A DNA stretch of 64,000 nucleotides, from contig KV748188.1 in assembly GCA_001692895.1 (NCBI GenBank), positions 1,054,001-1,118,000 on the forward strand, read 5' to 3'. The notes below the pieces were generated by a model. The model was not told where the DNA came from, did not search any database, and saw only the letters and a list, made by a program, of their open reading frames with translations. The stretch comes from Cenococcum geophilum 1.58 (lineage: Eukaryota > Ascomycota > Dothideomycetes > Gloniales > Gloniaceae). Both the position numbers and the translations under genes were made by a program. Shown here piece by piece: positions 12,240 to 21,949 of this stretch (positions within the stretch are counted from its first letter, which is position 1; each line of letters begins with the position of its first letter).

Positions 12240-13000
12240 AATAAGACCTATAAGCGGGCCTAGAGGTTCCTACTATACGATAGACACCTCTCTCTAAGCG
12301 ATTAGCTAACCTTATTATGCGCGGCGCCTTTCCTACTCTATTTCCTTATGGTAAAGCCGATTTTAATATACTATAAAGCTGTACAGTTATCCTGGCTGCG
12401 TACGCTAAGTATATGCTTAAGTATTAGGACGGTCGGTTTGGCCGCTACCCCTTATTTCGCTACTACGTGTTTAATCGGATTATAAGAGAGCAAGCCCTTA
12501 ACGCCACCTGCTTCCTTTACGGCCGATTAAATAAGAATAGTTTATCTTTAAATAAGCTTAATAATCTTATAAATAGTAGTGGGAGTGACTAGGTTCTAAA
12601 TAAGATTGTACGGCATATATAGAAGCTTAAGGGCACTAGGCCTTACTGGAAGCAAAAGAGAAATAAGCTTACGGCTTATACTAAAAATATTAAGAGCGGG
12701 TCTCTATTCTTTATACTTAGCGCTGCTAATCTATATTGGTATAATCTACACTCTTATATACCTCTATTTAACGAATATAAGGCTGTTAATAAGGCTTAGC
12801 GCTACCGGATTGCTTCTTAAAATCTTAACAATAATCTATATATTACTACTTACTGGCTATATCGCCGCTTTAATCTATTTAGGAAGCACATACTTATAAG
12901 TCTATTTAATAGCACTGACTTTTAGTCCTAATATAAGTGGTAGGTGTGAGGTAGCGGCTATATATATAGCTTTTTATGGAGTTTAATAGCCCCAAAGCCA
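12240..13000 (+). pseudogene. Helitron N-terminal/Rep region remnant
   Basis: The frame carries the Helitron-like N motif (LFPYGKADF) and the conserved FFTLSAANLYW segment that in intact elements reads FFTLSAADLQW. TAG and TAA codons interrupt it throughout. In active elements this protein nicks and joins DNA in rolling-circle transposition. Not functional here. Confidence 0.7.
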
Positions 13001-14063
13001 GATCCGTTAACTGGTAAATTAAGGGCGGCTTTTACTAAGCACTGGGCTGCTTTTATATCTGTAATAAATCCTAATTAATCTAGGCCTCCTAATCTTTAAT
13101 ATCCTTCTACTCTTAGCTATAAAGAATAGCTTAATACCAGTAAGCTTCTTACCGCCTGCCTTAATCGATTTTAATGGCACCATAATTGCACCAAATCTTA
13201 CTGCTTAAGATTAAAGAAAGGCTCCGCTAAAGCAAAGAAGTGCTACTTCTACTTTCTACACCCTCTCCGCAATAAGGCCGCTATATTAAAGGATTAAAAT
13301 CTATATTACTAGATATTCTATCTATAGCGTAATAATAAGCTTCTTAATAGCTATAATACGGCTATAATACTGGCGTAGATGGCAAATATTAATACGTCGC
13401 CCGCTATAAGTATATTAGTAATAGTTAACTATATAGGCAAATATTACAGCAAGGAAGAGAAGAAGTTAACTTCCTACCAGGAATTACTTTAATTAGTACA
13501 GCTATATACTAATAGCCTTTATACCTTTAGTTTAGTTATAACTAGGTTTATAAATAAGCTTATTACTAAACGCGATTGGTTAGTATAGGAGGTATACTAT
13601 CTGCTTTTTAACATTCCCCTTTCTAAAGGCTTAAGGAATATAATAACTTTAGACTGCCGCTAGGAGGATGATTAAAGCGCTATATATAAGCTTAAGGATA
13701 GGCAACTAAGAGGGTACGGACTATCTAACTATAAGAAATATAAGCGCCGGCTAGATGGGGTAGAGGACGTTACTTTCCTTAATTTTTTACTCCATTTTAA
13801 TTACTCTACTTATAAGTATTAACTAAGAGTAAGGCCTTAAGTTATATTATACTTTCCGCGATATAAAGGCGATCCTTCCTATCCGCAGTATCCTAAGTTC
13901 TACCATATAAAGCTTATTCTTTATTATCCATAAAGGGAGTATAAGGAAGTGGCTACTTATACTAATAGATTTAGGGCCCCTAATTATATGGCTTCCTATT
14001 AGGCTTACGTTAACTCTTATTAGCACCCACCTAACTACTTCTGCAATTAGAAACTAGAGGAAG

Positions 14064-14165
14064 TGTAAGAGTACATATATTAGATCCCGCCGCGCTTACG
14101 ATCAATATCGCAAGCACTCCGTGTCTTTTTGGCCGAATGGCGACGTTAGGGCGGGAAACGTTACA
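14064..14165 (+). repeat. TRIM 5' LTR
   Basis: This is the first of two 102-bp terminal repeats. It carries an A-box-like TGGCCGAATGG at 14130-14140. Confidence 0.88.
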
Positions 14166-14222
14166 ATTGTGCTTGCGAACTTACTGGGGCCAGGTGTCGT
14201 GGGTTCGATCCCCATCGGTCAC
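14121..14222 (+). other. tRNA-like segment spanning the LTR/internal junction of the TRIM
   Basis: TGGCCGAATGG (14130-14140) matches the tRNA A box. GGTTCGATCCC (14202-14212) matches the B box and sits in a perfect five-pair T arm: GTGGG, loop TTCGATC, CCCAT. CGGTCAC follows where an acceptor 3' strand would be and pairs partly with GTGTCTT at 14121. The A-B spacing of about 72 nt suits a class II (Ser/Leu-type) or intron-bearing tRNA shape, but I cannot fold an anticodon arm. It is not called as a functional tRNA; it could be a pol III promoter. Confidence 0.55.
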
Positions 14223-14367
14223 TTCGCTCTGGTACAGTCTAACGCGCATCCGTGCGATGAGGCGTCGGTAAAGATTCCGATCGCTTACGTTACTGGGGAC
14301 TCCTAATATATGGTGCGACTCTTCGTGTGCGGACCCCCTGCGGCTTGGCGTTCGAGGACGAACGCGC

Positions 14368-14378
14368 AGAGGGGAGGG
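14368..14378 (+). other. Polypurine tract of the TRIM
   Basis: AGAGGGGAGGG just upstream of the second LTR is positioned to prime plus-strand DNA synthesis, and fixes the element's orientation as plus. Confidence 0.75.
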
Positions 14379-14382
14379 CAAT

Positions 14383-14484
14383 TGTAAGAGTACATATATT
14401 AGATCCCGCCGCGCTTGCGATCAATATCGCAAGCACTCCGTGTCTTTTTGGCCGAATGGCGACGTTAGGGCGGGAAACGTTACA
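14383..14484 (+). repeat. TRIM 3' LTR
   Basis: This is the second 102-bp terminal repeat, nearly identical to 14064-14165. GGAAG follows it, matching the bases before the first LTR. Confidence 0.88.
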
Positions 14485-14699
14485 GGAAGGTTATAAAACT
14501 ACTAATAATATTAATAAGTTTAAGGGCGATTTTACAGACGACTTAGAGCTATACTAGTCCTTTAAGGCCCTATATACCCGCGTTTAAAATACTAATAGAG
14601 TTAAAATTAAGGATCCTAACAGGCTTAGTAATAGGGAGCTTAATTATAACTATAACTAGAGTATACATTAGGGTATATACCCGCAGCTTAATAAGAGGA

Positions 14700-15920
14700 C
14701 TTATTAGCAGGAAGTACGGCTATAGCCTCTACCGTAAAGCCGCCTATTCTAAACAGTAACTCCGTCCTCCTTATAACTAGGTCAGCGTTATATCTATAAT
14801 ATTATAGTTAATTACTACAGGCAGATCTAAGTAGGCGTTGGCCCCTCCTTACTATAAATTAACGTTAATAGAGAGGCAGGAACTGGCAAATTATATCTTA
14901 TTACTGTCCTCTCTACTACGCTCTATAATATGGTAAGGGCTAATAATAAGCTAATACTATTGGCTTAAGCGGCCCCTACTAGGGTAGCTGCCTTTAATAT
15001 TAACGGCAGAACTATATACGATCTATTAAGGTTACCAGTAAATCGCCTATTTAAGGACTTGCCTACTGCTAGTCTTACGCCTCTATAACAGGCTTTTAAG
15101 GATATTTACTATCTTATCTTTAATAAGAAATCTATAATCGGGCAAGTATATCTAGCCTAGATTAATCGCCACCTCCGTTAGATCTACCTTATATATAATA
15201 ACGACTACTTCGGAGGCTTAAACATCTTGCTAGTAGGCAATTTCTATTAGCTTCCCCCTATAAATCAGGCGGCCTTATACAGTAATCTACCCATTAGGCC
15301 GTCAGAGCTCGCTAGCCACAGAAAAGAAGCCTATAAGGCAATTAACCAAACTGCTATTTTAAATCAAGTTATATAGCAGGGCGGTAATAACACTAAGAGC
15401 TCTGTATTTAGGACTGCCCTTATAGAGCTACGTAGTAATTCTGTAAGTAAATTAACCTAGAAGCTTCTTTTAACTAGATATAAGCAGGGCCTATCCACTA
15501 ATAAGGTTACGGGCTTTAATAACGCAATTTAGCTATATAGCACACGCGCTGCTATAGGTAAGTATAACACTACTTAGCTTCGCGACCTTTTACAGCTAGT
15601 AGTAGCTATTAAGTTAGTTAACACTGGTATAGGTATACAAAAAGTCACTCCTAATTAGTGCGATACTATAGAGAATCTAGCCCTATATATTGGCGCGAAA
15701 GTAATACTAATATAGAATATCTAGATTGAACTAGGCTTAGTAAACGGTACTACTGGTATAGTTAAAGATATTATATAGAAGGGACACGCGGATATTAAAA
15801 AGGATCAGCCTTAGTCACTACTAATTACGGTAGATGGGTATAACGGACCTGCCCTATTCACTTAGCAGGATAGTAAAAAAGTCGTCCCTATATTTTCCGT
15901 GCTTTATAAGTAGGAGGGTA
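14700..15920 (+). pseudogene. Helitron PIF1-like helicase remnant
   Basis: Walker A reads EAGTGKLY at about 14874-14894 (intact relatives have AGTGKS; Ser to Leu is one C-to-T change). RVAAFNINGRTIYDLLRLPV and a Walker B-side LLVGNFY-stop-LPP near 15228 (GDFYQLPP in relatives) follow. The C-terminal helicase block near 15690-15770 reads YIGAKVILI, then LGLVNGTTGIVKDI. In-frame stops replace Gln and Trp. Inactive. Confidence 0.78.
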
Positions 15921-16789
15921 TAAGAGGCTCTTACTTACGGCGTTAATTTCCAATTACTTTAGCTTTTGCTCTTACCGTATATAAAAGCTAGGGCCTAATA
16001 CTTAACCAGGTAGTTCTAGATATTAAAAAAAAGGATAAAACAGCCGGGCTAACCTATATAGCAATCTCACGAGTTAAGAAGCTTTTAGGGCTTATGTTTA
16101 AACGTAGGTTCGATATAGAATGATTTTAGTTATCTATAAGTAAGACTAAAGAGGTATAACAAGAAGATTTTACACGGAGGTAGCAGTAACTACTCGTAAA
16201 CAACTTTTCCTAATTAGGAAATCATATACTGGCTTAGAGGTAAGTAGAGAATACGGCATTTGTCTTAGTTTCCTAACTTTTAAATAGCTTAACCGCGAAA
16301 TCCAATTTTCTAAATTTCAACCCCCCTATCCGTCCTACATTCTTACCGCTTCTAAAGCTATTAGATATACATATAATAGTATATAGGGAGAATTAGCAGT
16401 ACTATCAGATCAATATTGCTGCTATCTGTAGCGTTAATTAATTTTTAGAATTTTTTAATTTTTTAAAGGGTGGAAATGTCGCTTATATAATAAGTCACGT
16501 GACCTCTAAGAATACTTGGGACCGTATATTAGCAGCTACAACTTCTCTATACTATAGTTAAGATTTTATATATACTACACCTAGAGCTGCTTACAATAAC
16601 TATTACCTATAGATCTGCCGATTTACAAATCAAAAATTAGACGTAGTTAGAGCTATTAGTAGCGGTTATCAATCGCGCTCCCCGTGACAAAATTTTAGAT
16701 TTTGGTAATCTAAACTAACAAATTAAATTAAAAGTTCGGAACGTCTAAATAAGGTTCTACTAAGACGCTAGCTAGACCCTAACCTGGAC

Positions 16790-17330
16790 CCTTCCTAACC
16801 TATTAAATTCTAAAAATAACAACCTCTACCGAATTAAAAATTAACCTTATTCTTAACAAGCTATCTAATTAGATTTAATAGTTCTTTATTATCTAAGATA
16901 TAGCCAAAACTAATAATATATAGCAGTATATTAACCTATTTAAGAAAAAAGACGATCTTCTAAAGCTAGAACTACTAAGTCGGCCTATACTAAGGGACAT
17001 ACTACCTATAGCTATATTAATAGCAAAGCTAGACCTAAACTAGCTTACTGCCTATAACTAGCTCTACGCCAAATATAAGGATAATCTACGCGTACACTAG
17101 AAGCAAAAATAGGCTATAAACGATATTAATAACTACATCGTTCGCACCACATTGGTAGCCTACCTTTTACTTATTAACAGCCTTAGTAGTTAGTTACATT
17201 AAATATTTAAGGCGTCTCTACTACTATAGTAGCCACTATAGTGACAGAGATACCCTATATTTTGGTAAGTAATTAAGCCTATCTTATACAAGAATCTTAT
17301 GCTATTAGTACTTACCAAATTACATACTCG
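16790..17330 (+). pseudogene. Gag-like remnant
   Basis: A plus-strand frame with frequent TAG codons shows IAKTNNI, then FKKKDDLLKLELLSRP, a Tyr-rich helical stretch (LTAYN, LYAKYKDNLRVH), and INDINNYIVRTT. The composition and order resemble the gag region of fungal Ty1/Copia elements. Assignment is from general resemblance, so moderately uncertain. Not functional. Confidence 0.45.
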
Positions 17331-17335
17331 CAGGG

Positions 17336-18095
17336 CCTCCTCCCGTCTATAAATACTCCCTCCTTTATACCTTCCTTTCTTCTTCTTTCTTCTTCTTTAT
17401 AAGAGCTAGAGGTGCTTTAATACCCCTCCCTAGTCCCCACTAAGGGATCTATTAGTTAACGTAGTAATATAGATAGCATCTAACGAGGAGACGGGTAAGA
17501 GAGGGGATAGAAAGGATAGAGGGGCGTCTAGTAGGTATTAGTCGAGCAACATTAATATCTATATTATAGCTACCTAATCTCCTATTTACAGGCCTCCTCC
17601 CGTCTATAAATACTCCCTCCTCTATACCTTCCTCTCTTCTTTTCTTCTTCCTTATAAGAGCTAGAGGTGCTCTAATACTCCTCCCTAGTCCCTACTAAAG
17701 GATCTATTGGTTAATATAGCAATATAGATAGTATCTAATAAGGAGACGGGTAAGAGAGGAGATAGGAAGGACGGAGGGGCGTCTGGTAGGTATTAGTTGA
17801 GCAACATTAATGTCTATATTATAGCTGCCTAATCTCCCATTCGCAGGTCTCCTCCCGTCTATAAATACTCCCTCCTCTATACCTTCTTTTCTTCTTCTTT
17901 CTTCTTTCTTATAAGAGCTAGAGGCGCTCTAATACCCCTCCCCAGTCTCTACTAAAGGATTTATTGGTCGACATAGCGATATAGACAGCATTAGACAAGG
18001 AGATAGGTAAGAAAGGAGACAGGAAGGACAGAGGAACCTCCGGTAGGTGTTAGTTAAGTAACGTTAACAGCGGTTTTCGTTACCTAAAAATTACG
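17336..18095. repeat. Three tandem copies of a ~255-bp module
   Basis: Units start at about 17336, 17593 and 17848 (periods 257 and 255), each opening with CCTCCTCCCGTCTATAAATA (the first C is T in unit 3). Each contains a pyrimidine-rich tract and ends near TTAGT(T/C)GAGCAACATTAAT. The period is not a multiple of three, so this is not a simple protein repeat. The TATAAATA in every unit could be a promoter element. The inverted copy at 49900-50184/56388-56540 has two units. Confidence 0.75.
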
Positions 18096-18455
18096 TTACG
18101 TAATGATATTTGGGAACGCAAATATGTACCCCTATCCCATACTTACACTACTACTAAATATTCTAGATTTCGCACTTAGAGCTGCTTATAATAGGNATTC
18201 CTAGAAGATCTACCGGTTTAAAGCTCTATAATTAAACGTTGTTAATATTTTATATAGGGGTCGTCAATTAAGCTCCTAGGATATAATTTTTAAAGTTTAA
18301 CACTATACCAATATTACAACCTTCTTATAGTAGCTAAGCCATCCCTAATCTCCTCCCCCTCCTCCCCCCTCCTATTACTTGGCGCTAAGCTATTACGTTA
18401 TTACTAAGCCATTACGTTATTATACGTCCGAACTGGGTGGGTAATAACGTGGTTA

Positions 18456-18881
18456 TGTTACGGACGCTTTAAGTATAATATTACGACTACTTGGAGAAGA
18501 GATGGAAGAAGCTAGTTAGTTAATATAGGCATGGTCCAGGATGGAGCTAATAGAACTATATAACGAGGAATAGTAACCAAGGTCACATAATATGATCTAT
18601 ATAATCTATATAATCTATATAATCTATAATAGAGCAGATAGAGTATACGTATATTATATATAAGAAGGATTTTATAGGAGTACGGTTGTGTATTTAAGGA
18701 CCCTTAGTCCCTACCTAGATAGTTCCTTCCTTATAGTAATTCTTAGAATATAATTAGAGTTAATCTATTAGGCAACCACTCCACTAGTTATTATTACGTT
18801 ATTAACTTTTATACTTGCATTTCCTATATACCTAGCCTAATAATAAGCCTATTATAGTTCTTGCTATAAGGTTCCGTTATA
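18456..18881 (+). repeat. 5' LTR of Gypsy element 1
   Basis: It starts TGTTACGGACGC and ends GTTCCGTTATA (CA changed to TA). It contains a short ATCTATATA-type microsatellite near 18596-18632. Same length as the 3' LTR. Confidence 0.9.
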
Positions 18882-18959
18882 TAATTACTACCTAGTTATA
18901 GTATTAATATAAGAAGTTAAATAATATGCCACTAAAAGCAGCTATTATAACGCTATTAA

Positions 18960-20070
18960 TGGTAGCAACTACTTTAAGGATAGGAGGTGATACTAGTATG
19001 GCAGATACTAACTTATAGCAACCTGTGACGGTTGGATAGCTATAGGAAATAGTTAACTAGCTAATAGCTAACAATATAATGTTGGAAGAAAAACTTAACA
19101 GGATAGGAGTAGTAAAGATTAAGAGATTTATAGGAGAGAGGTTAAAGCTTAAAGGATTCCTTATATAGATGCACTTTAAGGTCTTATAGGAGGGAGTAAA
19201 GTTACCTATACCCGTGGATCGGATAGCCTACGTAGGACTATTCTTATTAGGAAAAGCACTTAAGTGGTTTAAATTTTACCTTACGGAGATATAGGCAAAT
19301 AGAATAACGACCACTAACTAAGACGTGCGATTTATATTCTTAAGTTAGGAAGGATTTACAGAATAACTTATATAGATATTTAGAGACCTAGAAGAAATAA
19401 CTATAGCGGAAAGAAAACTCCAGAACCTCGTATAACAAACTTTAATAATTAAGTATATAATATAATTCCAAACACTAGTAATATAAGTAGAGTGGAATAA
19501 TAAGGCGCTTATAGTATAGTATAAATAGGGACTTAAGGCTAAAGTCTAAGACGTAATTATCCTAATAAAAGATGCGGATACCCTAAGGGAATTAATAGAT
19601 TAAGCGATTAAGATTAATAATAGAATCTTCTAAAGGGAACAGGCTAAGAGAGGCTAAGATAGAGTTCTATAATTATATAAGGCGTAAAGTACACAACAAT
19701 AAAAGCTAAGTTAGAAAATATGGTATGGCGTAGAGCTAATAGACCTAAGTAGTACTAAAAAAGCCTATAAGAGATAGAGTAAACTATAGAAACCTAGAGG
19801 ATAAGGATTAAGTAATTAAAGGTCTAAGGAGCAAAGGCTAAATTAGGGATTTTAATAGTAGAAGATATTTAGGCGGACTCTATAGCAAGAGAAATAGTTT
19901 AAAAAAGGAGCTTATATAAATTGCGGAAAACAGGGTTATTACGTTAGAAACTATAGAAGTGGGTAGAGTCACTATATAGTAAAGGGTATAAGACTAGCAG
20001 ACGACATATATATATAGAGGGATAATAATATACTATAAGAAACAAAAGAATATTTAATTAGAAGTTTTGC
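18960..20070 (+). pseudogene. Gypsy 1 gag remnant
   Basis: Stop-ridden frame ending in a zinc knuckle near 19915-19965 that reads NCGKTGYYVRNYR, where intact elements have CxxCxxxxHxxxxC; His to Tyr and Cys to Tyr are single transitions. Limits approximate. Confidence 0.65.
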
Positions 20071-21949
20071 GTTTTATTATAATAACGTATACCGAATTTA
20101 TAAGGACGCTAAGTATGGTATAAGCTATTAGCTATAGAAGCTAGCACCTATAGGATATAGAAGAACTAATAAACTAGTTTATAGATTGGATATTAAGGAC
20201 GATAAATTTGATATAGGCGAAACATTCTATAATAATAAGGTAATAAGGGCCGCTTATTAGGAGCGAGTAAACCTTAAAGATATTATACTAGAGGTAGAGG
20301 ATAATTCCACTATAAAATAGGGAACATTAGTAGGGATTGAAACCCCACTAGATATAATATCTATTACTTTATATGACGTAAGAGAAGTAGGATAGTAAAC
20401 TACTTTAGCACTTAATAAAGGCAAAAGGCTAAAGGCTTAAGATTTTTAAGATGAGATAAGAGATAACTAAGATTCTTAAGATAAGATAAGGTATACCTAA
20501 GGACCTATAATAGACAAAAACCGATGGAGCAGGGTAGTAGCTTAGTTTAAAAATATATAAATAAGCTTGGGATAGAGTTTCCTATAGGTATAAGACTCTT
20601 AAGACAAGATAAGTAAAATTTAAGACTCTTAAGACGAGATAAGAATACTATAGACGCCTAGTTAGACTAAGGCGGGAGCTAAGCTTAAGTTAGAAGTAAG
20701 CTTAGGATTAAAGAATTTAAGGGACTAAGATTTCAGAGTATAAATAAGGACACCTATAGGTAAGAAATATGGAGCTTCTTTATAGATTAGAGAATTTGTA
20801 ATATAAATAGTAGTTAGACTAGGAGACAGATATATAAACCTAGAAGACTTACTAGGGGAATATAGTATTTAGCCTAAAGATTGAAAGTTTAATACCGGGA
20901 TTAAGAAGTAAGACGACTTTAAGGATTAGAGCGTAAGGCGCAAACTAAAAGAAACTATAGAAGAATTTAGGCAAAGAATTATTATATAGTAAGAATAGAA
21001 ACTAGATAAAAGATCTAGCATATTAGGACGTATAAAGGACAGAGCACTAGTATAAAGAATTACTAATAGGCTAAGAGTAGGTATATTAAGAGCTAAGTAG
21101 CTTACTAAACTAAAAAATAAAGAGAATCTAGGGATTCTAACTAGGTTTAAAGAACGATATATAAAGGGTTATTACAATATAGTAATAAGAAGATACTTCC
21201 TTACGGATAAACCGTATATACTTCAGCAGCTATACTAAAAGTAGTATAGGTAAAGGCATAATAATAAGTAGGAAGATTTCTATATATAGTTAAATAAAAA
21301 AGTTATCTAGGACTACCTAATTATAGAAAAGGCCATAACGCATATTAAAGGAGCCTTAATTATAACGTTAAAGGATCTAGAAGAATGTTTAGAGGACTAG
21401 AGAAGCGAGAGACGCATTTTAGTACCTGTAAATAAAGTTATAACGTTTAGATTAGCATAATAAAGGTTTAAACTTAAGGATAAAGATAAGCTAAGAGTTA
21501 ACCTAAAGCACCTAGCACACTATATATTATTATAGATTGCGTGTATAAATAATATATATAAAATATATAAGAATCCGAAAGAAAAGAATTGGAAATACCC
21601 TATAAGGATGTACTAAATAACAGATAAGTAATAGTATAGGAATGCTAAATATATATATAGATAACATCCAGCAGAGGTCTAAGAGGAAGAAAGTTTAGTA
21701 CTTTAATTAGGAAGATTCCTTATAGAAAAATACTTAGATAGACGATAGTGGTAGAAATACCTAGAAAATATATATTTATGGTATATTAAAGATAAAAAGC
21801 GAACTAGGTATTAGCTAAAGAGTAAGCTAAGTGCACTAGAATTAAGTAGTTAATAGTTAGGAAAAGTAAAGGCCTATAGAACTAGAGGGAGCTAGTAGTA
21901 GAGCCTTAGACCCTTAAAGGAATTTAAGGATAATACCTAAATTTATAAA

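Larger units (their letters stand above)
14064..14484 (+). mobile_element. 421-bp TRIM (miniature LTR retrotransposon), apparently unmutated
   Basis: Two 102-bp direct repeats (14064-14165 and 14383-14484) differ at one visible base, begin TGTAAGAG and end GTTACA, the TG...CA form of LTRs. GGAAG flanks both sides (14059-14063 and 14485-14489), a 5-bp target duplication. A polypurine tract, AGAGGGGAGGG, ends four bases before the second LTR. The 217-bp interior cannot encode gag or pol, so mobilisation would need proteins from another element. It is GC-richer than the mutated Helitron around it, meaning it arrived later or was too short for RIP. Open frames across it are incidental. Confidence 0.88.
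10880..16400 (+). mobile_element. RIP-degraded autonomous Helitron
   Basis: This plus-strand rolling-circle transposon is destroyed by stop codons but readable. Near 12330 the frame gives GAFPTLFPYGKADF, as in the Helitron-like N-terminal region. Near 12620-12760 it gives KGTRPYWKQKRNKLTAY and LFFTLSAANLYW of the Rep region. A PIF1-type helicase follows. Expected Gln and Trp codons appear as TAG, as RIP predicts. The termini are approximate: I cannot fix the 5' TC or the 3' hairpin with CTRR. The 421-bp TRIM at 14064-14484 is inserted within it. Confidence 0.78.
16476..18280 (+). mobile_element. Deletion-derivative LTR retroelement relic (Copia-like gag)
   Basis: A segment beginning TGTCGC and ending GTGACA (16476-16688) looks like an LTR. 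A diverged relative of it lies at about 18080-18280; both share a block around AGAGCTGCTTA. Between them are a gag-like reading frame and a tandemly repeated module, but no pol. The right half, from 16877, is present inverted at 57008-49500. Boundaries are by eye and RIP has blurred them. Confidence 0.5.

Noticed and set aside
12606..12899. 97-codon frame rich in Leu/Ile/Tyr
   Set aside because: It lies out of frame within the Helitron Rep remnant; the hydrophobic composition comes from AT-rich sequence.
14121..14222. A functional tRNA gene
   Set aside because: The T arm is perfect, but the acceptor pairing is partial, no anticodon arm folds and half of it lies inside an LTR.
14121..14557. 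Open frames of 61-76 codons on both strands, including one containing the peptide DGDRTHDTW
   Set aside because: They cover the TRIM; that peptide is the translation of the antisense of a tRNA T arm, and GC-balanced non-coding DNA stays open by chance.
17336..18095. CRISPR-like array
   Set aside because: Only three long (~255-bp) units with no spacer pattern, in a eukaryotic retroelement.
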